22,274 nt of DNA from an uncultured Actinomycetes bacterium (lineage in GTDB: Bacteria > Actinomycetota > Actinomycetes > Nanopelagicales > Nanopelagicaceae). A model generated the notes under the pieces. It had not been told where the DNA came from. It saw only the letters and a program-made list of their open reading frames with translations, and did not search any database. Position 1 is the first letter of the stretch, and each line of letters begins with the position of its first letter. A program made the position numbers and the translations under genes. The DNA is taken from assembly GCA_903832395.1 (NCBI GenBank), contig CAILBF010000113.1, positions 1 through 22,274 on the forward strand, written 5' to 3'. Below are positions 8,743 to 15,042 of the stretch, piece by piece.

Positions 8743-8748
8743 ATTGTA
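8743..8748 (-). promoter_or_regulatory. Leaderless-type -10 box for the Fn3/Ig secreted protein
   Basis: TACAAT on the minus strand, 7 nt before the GTG start at 8735, five of six matches to TATAAT. No Shine-Dalgarno lies between, so the transcript would begin at or near the start codon. Spacer to a -35 is not resolved. Confidence 0.5.
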
Positions 8749-9026
8749 CGTTAACGTTTTCTTTCGCTCTCTAATAAGTGAGGGGTTATCTCTCGAACGC
8801 CTCGCGGTTAACTCGCTTTTATTACAAGAATGTCAATTTCAAAACTGAAATGTATCTTTTCTGTAGAAAAAATCTGGTTTGGCACGCGTAATTTCAAAGT
8901 TAGGGAAGAGTTCATCTCTTTTTTACTATTACATATTTCATACAAACTTGTGATGATGTCGGCAGTTAATTGGTATGAAAACAACGAGGTATTAATGCTT
9001 AGATATATAAGTTTGTTTTGAAGTCT

Positions 9027-10067
9027 TTAATCACTTGAAGGAATTCGCCAAAACCAAACAAATGCGGCGAGCCAGTACACAACCGTTCCCGCAAATACTG
9101 CGGACCCCAACGTAGAAGTCCACTTATAGATAACTAACGCACACGCAACAAAACTCGCCTGCATTGTCCACAGACAGTAGGCCGTTGCATGCTTGCTAAA
9201 CCCTTTGCGAATCAAGCGGTGTGAAAGATGATCACGTCCACCAGTTAATGGGGAAATGCCGCGATATAGACGCGACAGAACTGCGATTGAAGTATCCAAG
9301 ATTGGAACAGCTAAAAGAATTGGCAACAACGCCATAGATTGCCATTGTGGGGCAATCCCTGGATTGAGTCGAATCGATAAAACACTAACTATTACGCCTA
9401 AAAATAACGATCCAGCGTCTCCCATATATATTTTAGCGGGAGATTTATTCCATATAAGGAAGCCAATTGTTGCCCCTGCTGTCACAACGCAGAGCGCCGT
9501 GACTAATTCTTGTCCTTGAGAGTATGCAATTATTCCTATACCGAAAGTTGAAACGGTAACAGTACCTGCCGCGCCACCATCTAAGTTATCGAAAAAGTTA
9601 ATCGAATTGCAGATACCAACTATCCAAAAGATGCTCAATAGTGCGGTCTCAAGTGAGCTAGTAAGTGGCGTTCCAACCGTGTGAGAGTTGAGCATAAATA
9701 TGGAGAGAAGAACTGCACCTGTGGTTTGAAAAACTAAACGCGGTAGCGCAGGTAATCCTCGAAGATCATCAACTAATCCCATCACGCCTAAAACGATTGC
9801 CGGCAATAATAAATATCCAACCAATGGAAAGGTAGTTGTAGTCCGATCTGAATACAGAACTGAGGCAAAAGTCACGATGGTAATACTTAGGCCAATTGCC
9901 AGGCCGCCAAAATAAGGAACCGGCTCTTTTTGTGTTTTGCGATCTAAGTTTGGTGTGTCCATCGCACCGATTTTGATAGCAATGCGGCGTATTGGAGCTG
10001 TAATAAGCCCGCTGAATATAAAGGCGGCCAAACCCAGAATAAGAAATTCAACATTGCTTATGCTCAC
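9027..10067 (-). CDS. Undecaprenyl-phosphate N-acetylhexosamine-1-phosphate transferase (WecA/TagO/MraY family)
   Basis: Polytopic PNPT-family enzyme, 346 aa with about ten membrane segments, that transfers a sugar-1-phosphate (typically GlcNAc-1-P) from UDP-sugar to a polyprenyl phosphate, the first step in teichoic acid, arabinogalactan linker or O-antigen synthesis. Seen: VPYFGGLA (50-57), LVDDLRGLP (98-106) with the Mg-binding Asp100-Asp101, NSINFFDNLDGGAAG (154-168), PAKIYMGDAGSLFLG (210-224) with Asp217, and DHLSHRLIRKGF (279-290), whose His pair and Arg mark the WecA/TagO branch. Start is GTG at 10065-10067, chosen because a TATACT box lies 6 nt before it. It follows tRNA-Thr and precedes the Fn3/Ig gene after a 291-bp AT-rich gap. 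Substrate specificity is not proven by sequence. Confidence 0.9.
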   Translation of the reverse strand: MSISNVEFLILGLAAFIFSGLITAPIRRIAIKIGAMDTPNLDRKTQKEPVPYFGGLAIGLSITIVTFASVLYSDRTTTTFPLVGYLLLPAIVLGVMGLVDDLRGLPALPRLVFQTTGAVLLSIFMLNSHTVGTPLTSSLETALLSIFWIVGICNSINFFDNLDGGAAGTVTVSTFGIGIIAYSQGQELVTALCVVTAGATIGFLIWNKSPAKIYMGDAGSLFLGVIVSVLSIRLNPGIAPQWQSMALLPILLAVPILDTSIAVLSRLYRGISPLTGGRDHLSHRLIRKGFSKHATAYCLWTMQASFVACALVIYKWTSTLGSAVFAGTVVYWLAAFVWFWRIPSSD

Positions 10068-10073
10068 CGCCTG

Positions 10074-10079
10074 AGTATA
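10074..10079 (-). promoter_or_regulatory. Leaderless-type -10 box for the WecA-like gene
   Basis: TATACT on the minus strand, 6 nt before the GTG at 10067, five of six matches to TATAAT. It lies between the tRNA-Thr 3' end and the gene, so the gene need not depend on tRNA read-through. No -35 consensus is visible at 17 nt. Confidence 0.5.
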
Positions 10080-10104
10080 AGCAAAGGATGTGCAATAAAG
10101 CGGG

Positions 10105-10177
10105 AGCCGCCTTCGGGAATCGAACCCGAGACCTTCGCTTTACGAGAGCGACGCTCTACCAACTGAGCTAAGGCGGC
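10105..10177 (-). tRNA. tRNA-Thr (anticodon CGT)
   Basis: Complete cloverleaf on the minus strand, 73 nt including a T discriminator. Acceptor stem GCCGCCT pairs with AGGCGGC. The D arm reads GCTCAGTTGGTAGAGC. The anticodon stem TCGCT/AGCGA encloses loop CTCGTAA, so the anticodon is CGT, reading the threonine codon ACG. The T arm is TCGGG-TTCGATT-CCCGA. CCA is not encoded; TCCCG follows. It sits between the metzincin gene (stop at 10197) and the WecA-like gene, and no dedicated terminator is seen downstream. Confidence 0.96.
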
Positions 10178-10196
10178 CTTTAAGTGATGAGCCTAA

Positions 10197-12851
10197 TTAC
10201 ACATTCCCATTTAATCGATTCGCCATTGTTACTGCAACAGCGAGCCAACTTGCCACTTGGGCATTCGTGAAGGGTGTCTCCCCAGTGCTCATGATGTAGA
10301 GGCCAGTGAACATTTCACCACTAAATTGATAGAAGCCCAGCAGTTGAATTGCGTGGGCGCCTGAGTTTATTTGTGTTCTTACTAAAACCCGCGCGCCCTC
10401 GGCCACTAAACCATTGGGAAGATTTTTGATTTCGCTAAATGAGTAAGGGACGAGCGTCCCTGTTGTGTCTTTATATCCCTTGTCGATTGTGCACTGTGCC
10501 AAAACTTTTGCTAACTCTTTTTGGGCAGCTTGTGCTGCATTCGCCGATGAATATCGAACAACTTCGGTAGATAAAAATGTGAAAGGAGAACCAGGTTTAG
10601 TTGCTATTACTTGACGCCGCTCAACTCTTGTCTTTTCTGATGCATACGCCCCATTGCATAAATCCAATGATGGGTCATCCAACGTTGTTCCCCCACCCAT
10701 GGGCAACACAGACCACTCTTGGCTGAAATCATCGGAGGTGAATCCAAGTTTAGCCAATTCCGCTTGCTTAGCATTAGTAAGTGTTGGATCAACAACTGCT
10801 GGGAGGCGCTCTAGCGCTTTAGAGTTTGTGAAACTAGCAACTACTGATGCAAGGCCGATTAAAACAAAATCATGACCAGTAACTCGAATAACTTTTTTAA
10901 CCGGACCGATATCGATAGAGGCGCCAGTGCGTAACTTTGCAATCTTTGAATCAGGAATACTTGCCAAGGTTTTCGTTCCGGTTGATACAACCCCTGCGCC
11001 GGTGCCAGTTAAAATATCAATTCTGCCGGTGACGCTAAAACTGGCTGTGCACTTGCCTGTGCACTTCAATGCACCAACCTCGTAAGGTGCCCCAGCTGCC
11101 GACCATTGACCAGTGCGTGAAGATTTATCGGCAGGCACAATAGAGTTTGTAACTGCTAAGTCACCAGTAATGCCGTTACCAAGGCAGTCAAATAACTGTG
11201 CCGTTGCTTTTAATGAAACCCCACGCGTTACTTTAATAATTGGTGAGATTTTCGCCGTGCTGCTTTGCACAATTAAGCCATTCTCATTCACAAGATTTGT
11301 TTGGCAAAGACCGCTTCCGAGGTCTTTGGCACCTGTCCATGAGAGCGAGACGTGATCGGCGCTAACTGTTGCCACGCTAAAGTCGTTTGTCACAATAGGA
11401 ATGCCACGGTCAATCGAAACTTTTACAGCCGACGACCAATCACTCTTATTGCCCACAATATCTATGGCCCGCAATGAAAACTGGTAGGAACCTTCAGGCA
11501 AATCGCGCACGTGAACTGTCTTGGGTGCGCTAAATGGAGTCAAATAAGTCGGTGTCCACTTATCGTTTTTACTTAAGGCCAAGTCACTGACCACCCCGTC
11601 AATTTGAGCTTGGTAGCTAGCAATTTCCGTATCGGCATCTTCGTAGCCGGGTTTTATTATTTCAAGCGCTGGAGAGTGCCACTGTGAAACATCGGTCAAC
11701 ACTGGAACTGGGGGTGGGGTTACATCAGGCTTCTTCGTAATCGTTACAACCGCGCCAGTATCTGATGGCACTGCGCTAAGAGTTACGTTTCCGGAAAATA
11801 CCGAGGCGTTCAAAGTTGTCATCGATCCACTGGCTTGGGATAGAACATATCTGTAGTTATCCAAGTTGAGCATCCACACATCAGTGCCCAAAGCCGTTCC
11901 AAATTCTTGCGCTGCAACATCTTCGGGGTTGGGACTAACTATCGATGATACTGGTGGTGGATCTATGCGAAAAACAACCAGGCCCGCACTATAGGGCAAC
12001 CCTGAAATCGCTCGTCGGTACTCAATCCAATAGGCAGATTGTCCATCACGAATATATATCGCCTTCAATCCGTTGGCAAAATCCGCCGGTGCTAATGAGA
12101 GGGTTTCGCTTTGCCACACTTGTTTTACTTGCGAACTATCGAGCAAGCCCATGCGCCATTGGTGATAAGTATTTAATGTGGAGTTCGTATCAACATTTCC
12201 CATTACATCTATAACACCACCATATTCAACGGCCTTACAGTCGCTGCCCCATGGCCCATCTTTTTTACCCGAACTGCAACGCAATAAATTTGAATGTCCT
12301 AAACCGAAGGTATGACCCAGTTCGTGAGTGATTACAAAGCCAGAACCTGAGTCGTGTAAAACTACGGTTCCATTTGTACTTGTTGGACTACCCAATGGGG
12401 CTCGACCCGACCAGACGCAACCCGCTTGAGGCGCGGCGATAACCAAATAACGGCTACCTGAATCAGCAATACCTAAGCGCTTATAGGCTTGGAGACTTAC
12501 TGAGGAAATGAAGTTGCTGGCATCAACTCCTGAACATGGCATTGGCGCAGGTAGGGATATTGGGGCCGCCAATATTTTATCGCTCTTAAAAGAAATAGCG
12601 CGATCATGCGTATCGCCAACCAAGGTTGTGAAGGATATCCAACGCGCATTAACATCGGTATCTATTGTGTTTGCAATTTCATTAACTGTTGCGGGTAACG
12701 CCGCAGCACCTGGCCATGTAACTGAAACAACGTCAACGATTCGCTGATCTACTGCCAACGCGGGTGTTAAGCCAACACCGGCAAGGCCAAAAGTCAAAAC
12801 AACAAATATCGCGATGCGCTTCACTTTAGATGCTCCATGAGGTGTTTTCAT
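10197..12851 (-). CDS. Secreted metzincin metalloprotease with Fn3-like and C-terminal cysteine domain
   Basis: Exported zinc protease, 884 aa if read from ATG 12851; a GTG at 12822-12824, 1 nt past the ApbE stop region and preceded by GGAG with 8-nt spacing, is the better supported start and would give 875 aa. Signal peptide: KVKR, a hydrophobic AIFVVLTFGLAGVGL core and TPALA, cleavage near residue 33. The catalytic zinc motif HELGHTFGLGH (His176, Glu177, His180, His186) and a VMG Met-turn with Met217 mark a metzincin, resembling gametolysin M11 types. Cys/Trp-rich loop 191-206. Fn3-like segments about 375-530. The final 190 residues (DLCNGAY..., RYSSANAAQAAQKELAKVL, QC) resemble the PknH-extracellular-type two-cysteine domain; this is a weak similarity from memory. 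Its position directly behind apbE is unusual. Substrate unknown. Confidence 0.86.
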   Translation of the reverse strand: MKTPHGASKVKRIAIFVVLTFGLAGVGLTPALAVDQRIVDVVSVTWPGAAALPATVNEIANTIDTDVNARWISFTTLVGDTHDRAISFKSDKILAAPISLPAPMPCSGVDASNFISSVSLQAYKRLGIADSGSRYLVIAAPQAGCVWSGRAPLGSPTSTNGTVVLHDSGSGFVITHELGHTFGLGHSNLLRCSSGKKDGPWGSDCKAVEYGGVIDVMGNVDTNSTLNTYHQWRMGLLDSSQVKQVWQSETLSLAPADFANGLKAIYIRDGQSAYWIEYRRAISGLPYSAGLVVFRIDPPPVSSIVSPNPEDVAAQEFGTALGTDVWMLNLDNYRYVLSQASGSMTTLNASVFSGNVTLSAVPSDTGAVVTITKKPDVTPPPVPVLTDVSQWHSPALEIIKPGYEDADTEIASYQAQIDGVVSDLALSKNDKWTPTYLTPFSAPKTVHVRDLPEGSYQFSLRAIDIVGNKSDWSSAVKVSIDRGIPIVTNDFSVATVSADHVSLSWTGAKDLGSGLCQTNLVNENGLIVQSSTAKISPIIKVTRGVSLKATAQLFDCLGNGITGDLAVTNSIVPADKSSRTGQWSAAGAPYEVGALKCTGKCTASFSVTGRIDILTGTGAGVVSTGTKTLASIPDSKIAKLRTGASIDIGPVKKVIRVTGHDFVLIGLASVVASFTNSKALERLPAVVDPTLTNAKQAELAKLGFTSDDFSQEWSVLPMGGGTTLDDPSLDLCNGAYASEKTRVERRQVIATKPGSPFTFLSTEVVRYSSANAAQAAQKELAKVLAQCTIDKGYKDTTGTLVPYSFSEIKNLPNGLVAEGARVLVRTQINSGAHAIQLLGFYQFSGEMFTGLYIMSTGETPFTNAQVASWLAVAVTMANRLNGNV

Positions 12852-13587
12852 GACGATTAATTACCCATACTTTATAGCCAGCAAGTTCTTCTTGCCCAAA
12901 CCACACGGCCGCATCAGTGCCGGCAACCATGACAGCTGTTGCTAACGCATCGCAGAGCCAGCCCTTTTCGCCAACGATAGTGGCCGACTTAGCCCCGATT
13001 GCAATCATGCCCGTATAGGGATCGGTGATGTGCGCCCCGCGTTCGTACGTACCCGATGTCGCAATCGCCCCATCAGTGATTTCAAAGATTTGCAAAACTT
13101 CACTTCGATTATCCGGGTTAACAACGCCAATTTTCCAGGGCTTTACAGTGCTATCGGTTGAGTCATGCCAACCGCCTCGTAGCGCTAAATCCCCTGCGGC
13201 ATTAACTTGAACATGTTGGGCACCTGCAGCCACCAACATGTCGGCACAGATATCTGCCGCCCATCCCTTAACTAAACCTGACGGATCAAAGCCCGCCTCA
13301 ACAGCCCATGGATCAAATGCACCATCGCTTAAATGTCTGGCTTGTGCGCATAAATCCCACACTTCTTTAACGCTGCTCGGACAGTTCTGAATCTCAACTT
13401 CGCCGCGCCGCAAACGTGAAATCCATGAGTGTTCTTTGTAAGTTGAAAAATCTGCATCGACAACGTGACAAAACTCAATTACTTTTTCTAGGGCGTTTTT
13501 TAATTCAAGCTCACTGATAATTGCCGAAGCGATATCGACATCAACAACGGTTCCCCATACATCAAACTGGGTGCGCACGTGGTTCAT
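12826..13587 (-). CDS. apbE: FAD:protein FMN transferase ApbE
   Basis: ApbE-family flavin transferase, 253 aa, which moves FMN from FAD to a Ser/Thr of an FMN_bind domain outside the cytoplasm. Seen: FSTYKEHSWISRLRRG (47-62), DPSGLVKGWAAD (101-112), NAAGD (129-133) for FAD binding, ATSGTYERGAHITDPYTG (176-193), and Asp213 in CDALATAV, the Mg-binding position. No lipobox or signal peptide is visible, although ApbE proteins commonly are exported; this one starts straight at the fold and could act in the cytoplasm or use another route. It is short compared with typical 330-aa lipoprotein ApbE. Start ATG 13585-13587, 21 nt past the FMN-binding gene's stop (its likely substrate), with TAGGCT 6 nt upstream as its own leaderless-type promoter. 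Downstream it runs into the metzincin gene. Confidence 0.93.
   Translation of the reverse strand: MNHVRTQFDVWGTVVDVDIASAIISELELKNALEKVIEFCHVVDADFSTYKEHSWISRLRRGEVEIQNCPSSVKEVWDLCAQARHLSDGAFDPWAVEAGFDPSGLVKGWAADICADMLVAAGAQHVQVNAAGDLALRGGWHDSTDSTVKPWKIGVVNPDNRSEVLQIFEITDGAIATSGTYERGAHITDPYTGMIAIGAKSATIVGEKGWLCDALATAVMVAGTDAAVWFGQEELAGYKVWVINRHENTSWSI
12833..12836 (-). promoter_or_regulatory. Shine-Dalgarno that favours the GTG start of the metzincin gene
   Basis: GGAG on the minus strand, 8 nt before the GTG at 12824. The ATG at 12851 has no such element in front of it and overlaps apbE by 26 nt. The site lies inside the end of apbE, so translation is likely coupled. Confidence 0.5.
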
Positions 13588-13593
13588 TGTGCG

Positions 13594-13599
13594 AGCCTA
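13594..13599 (-). promoter_or_regulatory. Leaderless-type -10 box for apbE
   Basis: TAGGCT (TAnnnT) on the minus strand, 6 nt before the ATG at 13587, inside the 21-nt gap after the FMN-binding gene. No Shine-Dalgarno separates it from the ATG. It could give apbE expression independent of the upstream gene. Confidence 0.4.
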
Positions 13600-13608
13600 C
13601 CTAAGATT

Positions 13609-14280
13609 TTATAGACCAGCTTTAGCGAGAGCTCCTTGTAGCGATTTGTACCATCCATAGGATGTATATGAAGCCCCGGATGCACCTTGGATCGCATCAG
13701 ATTGAGCCGCTAAAGTTTGTTGGCGCAAAACTGGAATCGCCATATCGGTCCAGCGCTGGCTTCGACCATTTGGAGCACTGAGTGCTATAGCGTCGGTAAT
13801 TTTTCCGTTTACAACTGTTAGTTGAACTTGAACATTTCCATAGTTAACAAAGATTGATGGGCCGTCGAAAGTTCCGCTTATGCTTTTACCGGAAGGTGCG
13901 GCCGTTGTTTTAGTCGCTGCTGGAGCAGGTGCGGCCGTTGTTTTGGTTGCTGTTGGTGTAGGAGCAGTTGATTGTGTTGCCGCCGTGGTTGCAGTTGCCT
14001 TTGCTGTAGTCGCCGTAGTTTTTGTAGCTTTCGCCTTTTTAGTTTTCGTAGGCTTTGCTGTTGCACTTTGTGTTGGTGCCGCTTGTGCTGCCGCACTTTG
14101 TGTTGGTGCCGCTTGTGTCGTGGTAACTGCAGCTGGAGTTGATGTCGCTGTTCCAGCCGCCGATCCCATAGCGCCAGATAAACCTAATGAACTAGAGGAT
14201 GTGAATTGCGGTGGCGTAATAGCCAGCACTGCGCCGAGGCCACCTAAGGTGCCACCCGCGATTAATAACACGCGCTTCAT
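13609..14280 (-). CDS. Membrane-anchored FMN-binding domain protein
   Basis: Extracytosolic electron carrier candidate, 223 aa. The start ATG at 14278-14280 is fixed by GGAGG six nt upstream; the frame is open for nine more codons but those would lie in the leader. Residues 3-22 are a hydrophobic signal/anchor (LLIAGGTLGGLGAVLAI). Residues about 35-130 form a low-complexity Ala/Thr/Pro/Lys linker with a lysine cluster near 77-87 and internal repeats. Residues about 133-223 form the FMN_bind domain: SISGTFDGPSIFVNYGNVQ, LTVVNGKITDAIAL and the flavinylation motif SGASYTS (201-207). The modification residue by family analogy is Ser204 (Thr in most relatives), with Thr206 nearby. Next gene is apbE. 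A long flexible linker would let the domain shuttle between the membrane flavocytochrome and an acceptor, which is inference. Confidence 0.9.
   Translation of the reverse strand: MKRVLLIAGGTLGGLGAVLAITPPQFTSSSSLGLSGAMGSAAGTATSTPAAVTTTQAAPTQSAAAQAAPTQSATAKPTKTKKAKATKTTATTAKATATTAATQSTAPTPTATKTTAAPAPAATKTTAAPSGKSISGTFDGPSIFVNYGNVQVQLTVVNGKITDAIALSAPNGRSQRWTDMAIPVLRQQTLAAQSDAIQGASGASYTSYGWYKSLQGALAKAGL
13894..13944 (-). repeat. Tandem direct repeat in the linker of the FMN-binding protein
   Basis: An 18-bp unit at 13894-13911 is repeated at 13927-13944 with a 33-bp period. It encodes the TKTTAAP repeat in the linker, in frame, so copy-number change would alter linker length without a frameshift. 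Confidence 0.85.
14063..14117 (-). repeat. Second tandem direct repeat in the linker coding region
   Basis: A 25-bp identical unit at 14063-14087 recurs at 14093-14117 with a 30-bp (ten-codon) period, encoding repeated QAAPTQSA-type residues. Perfect identity suggests a recent duplication or slippage-prone site. Confidence 0.85.
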
Positions 14281-14286
14281 CTCTTG

Positions 14287-14291
14287 CCTCC
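14287..14291 (-). promoter_or_regulatory. Shine-Dalgarno fixing the FMN-binding protein start
   Basis: GGAGG on the minus strand, 6 nt before the ATG at 14280. It contrasts with the leaderless-type starts nearby and makes the upstream start at 14307 unlikely. Confidence 0.75.
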
Positions 14292-14322
14292 ACTCGAAAC
14301 CCCTCAAAGGATTTACATGTCA

Positions 14323-14328
14323 TATATA
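14323..14328 (-). promoter_or_regulatory. Candidate -10 box upstream of the FMN-binding gene
   Basis: TATATA on the minus strand within an AT-rich stretch, about 45 nt before the ATG at 14280, so the mRNA would have a short leader that includes GGAGG. No -35 consensus seen; the 112-nt gap down from the antitoxin gene otherwise holds only weak dyads. Confidence 0.35.
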
Positions 14329-14392
14329 AGCGGATTTGCCTGAGGAGTTTCTGAGAACCGCCACAGAGCCTCCAATGAAAACTGCTCTCTTT

Positions 14393-14695
14393 TCAGGCGG
14401 TTTTTAGATATTTCTCCAGTGCTTCGCGAACAATCGCCGAGTTGGTTTCCCCCCGACGCTTTGCCTCTTTATCCAGCGCCTTTTTGAGCTTTACGGGGAC
14501 TCTGACTTTAATTTGCGGAGATTCGACGGATTTGGCCGACAAAGATGGCCGGCCTACCGCCTGTTTGATTGCCTCTTCAGCCATTTTCGCTGCGAGGGAA
14601 TTAGTTAGGCGTTTACCATTCTTCAAACGAATAACTTCGCGATCCAAATCAACATCGGGGCCAACCGTGTATTTAACCTTTACTTTTGCGGCCAT
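14393..14695 (-). CDS. CopG/ribbon-helix-helix antitoxin-like protein
   Basis: Small basic protein, 100 aa, with a C-terminal ribbon-helix-helix DNA-binding domain: strand SPQIKVRVP (59-67), helix LKKALDKEAKRRG and helix SAIVREALEKYL. The N-terminal half (DLDREVIRLKNGKRLTNSLAAKMAEEAIKQ, then a GRPSL segment) follows the layout of actinobacterial antitoxins paired with BrnT/DUF4258-like toxins, recalled from family knowledge. AAGGA just before the ATG (14693-14695) is a good ribosome site. It overlaps the upstream toxin-like gene by 16 nt, so it is translated second. In this arrangement the antitoxin normally binds the toxin and represses the shared promoter; the palindrome at 14977-14992 is the nearest candidate operator. 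No toxicity is proven. Confidence 0.8.
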   Translation of the reverse strand: MAAKVKVKYTVGPDVDLDREVIRLKNGKRLTNSLAAKMAEEAIKQAVGRPSLSAKSVESPQIKVRVPVKLKKALDKEAKRRGETNSAIVREALEKYLKTA

Positions 14696-14934
14696 TTTTC
14701 CTTCCCCCTTCTTAAATCTGTCGGCATAACATGTGTTACCAGTAAATAATCTTCGAGGACTACCGCAACAATCTCTAGCTCTAGTCCTCGATTATCTTTA
14801 GCAACCCATACTTGCTGAATTTTTTCTTCATCTTCGCCACTAATGATTGTGAAGGAGAAATTTTCGATCACATACATCGCCCGCGCTTTACCAATTCGGT
14901 GCTTTCGCGCCGATTGGGTGAATTTGATTTTCAT
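14680..14934 (-). CDS. Small toxin-like protein (BrnT/DUF4258-type partner)
   Basis: Protein of 84 aa, predicted small basic alpha/beta fold: RKHRIGKARAMYVIE (helix), QQVWVAKDNRGLELEIVAVVLEDYLLVTHVMPT (beta-rich core) and a basic end. The pattern of a RKHxI helix, a WVAxDxRGxELEIVAVV strand pair and a HVMPT strand is that of actinobacterial proteins found paired with CopG-type antitoxins. Exact family membership is from memory and not confirmed. ATG 14932-14934 has TAAATT 6 nt upstream and no Shine-Dalgarno, so it is likely leaderless. Toxin-first order with a 16-nt overlap to the antitoxin is typical of BrnTA-like modules. It sits between the flavocytochrome and the FMN-binding gene, interrupting an otherwise coherent redox locus. 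A housekeeping small protein cannot be excluded. Confidence 0.65.
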   Translation of the reverse strand: MKIKFTQSARKHRIGKARAMYVIENFSFTIISGEDEEKIQQVWVAKDNRGLELEIVAVVLEDYLLVTHVMPTDLRRGKEKWPQK

Positions 14935-14940
14935 CCCAGC

Positions 14941-14946
14941 AATTTA
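14941..14946 (-). promoter_or_regulatory. Leaderless-type -10 box of the toxin-antitoxin pair
   Basis: TAAATT (TAnnnT) on the minus strand, 6 nt before the toxin ATG at 14934. A weak TTATCG lies 17 nt further upstream, adjacent to the palindrome at 14977-14992, which would allow operator occlusion of this promoter. Confidence 0.45.
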
Positions 14947-14976
14947 GAGTCTAGCACCGACAGCGATAATTGTGTA

Positions 14977-14992
14977 CCCCATAATTATGGGG
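14977..14992. promoter_or_regulatory. Perfect 16-bp palindrome, candidate operator of the TA pair
   Basis: CCCCATAATTATGGGG, perfectly symmetric, about 43 bp before the toxin start and just upstream of its possible -35. RHH antitoxins usually bind short inverted repeats at their own promoter. Alternative: part of the flavocytochrome gene's terminator region, but no T-tract follows it on either strand. Confidence 0.5.
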
Positions 14993-14996
14993 AACT

Positions 14997-15005
14997 TGTG
15001 GATAA
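14997..15005 (-). promoter_or_regulatory. Perfect DnaA box
   Basis: On the minus strand the sequence reads TTATCCACA, the consensus DnaA-binding site, 4 bp beyond the 16-bp palindrome. Only one exact copy is visible in this gap, so it is not an origin on its own; it may be a chance match or regulate the TA promoter. Confidence 0.45.
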
Positions 15006-15011
15006 CTCGGC

Positions 15012-15037
15012 AAATTAAAAGCCGCGGGTATACCCGC
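15012..15037 (-). terminator. Terminator-like hairpin after the flavocytochrome gene
   Basis: Five nt past the TGA (15043-15045), the perfect dyad GCGGGTATACCCGC (15024-15037) gives a 5-bp GC-rich stem with a TATA loop. It is followed, 3 nt later on the minus strand, by TTTTAATTT. The stem is short, so termination strength is uncertain. Confidence 0.5.
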
Positions 15038-15042
15038 AAACT

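Noticed and set aside
8830..9021. Plus-strand ORF of 63 codons in the AT-rich gap
   Set aside because: Low-complexity AT-driven composition, no ribosome site and no family resemblance; it would end at the convergent WecA-like gene.
10105..10177. Attachment site of an integrated element at tRNA-Thr
   Set aside because: No integrase or repeated tRNA 3' fragment is seen nearby, and flanking genes look like core functions.
13880..14329. Long plus-strand ORF (149 codons) opposite the FMN-binding protein gene
   Set aside because: It is the reverse-strand image of the Ala/Thr-rich linker; composition is almost entirely Ala/Val and it has no ribosome site or homologous pattern.
14393..14934. Phage or plasmid remnant suggested by the TA pair
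   Set aside because: No integrase, transposase, terminal repeats or composition break around it; only the pair itself.
14997..15005. Origin of replication suggested by a perfect DnaA box
   Set aside because: Only one exact box, no AT-rich unwinding element and no dnaA, dnaN or parA neighbours.
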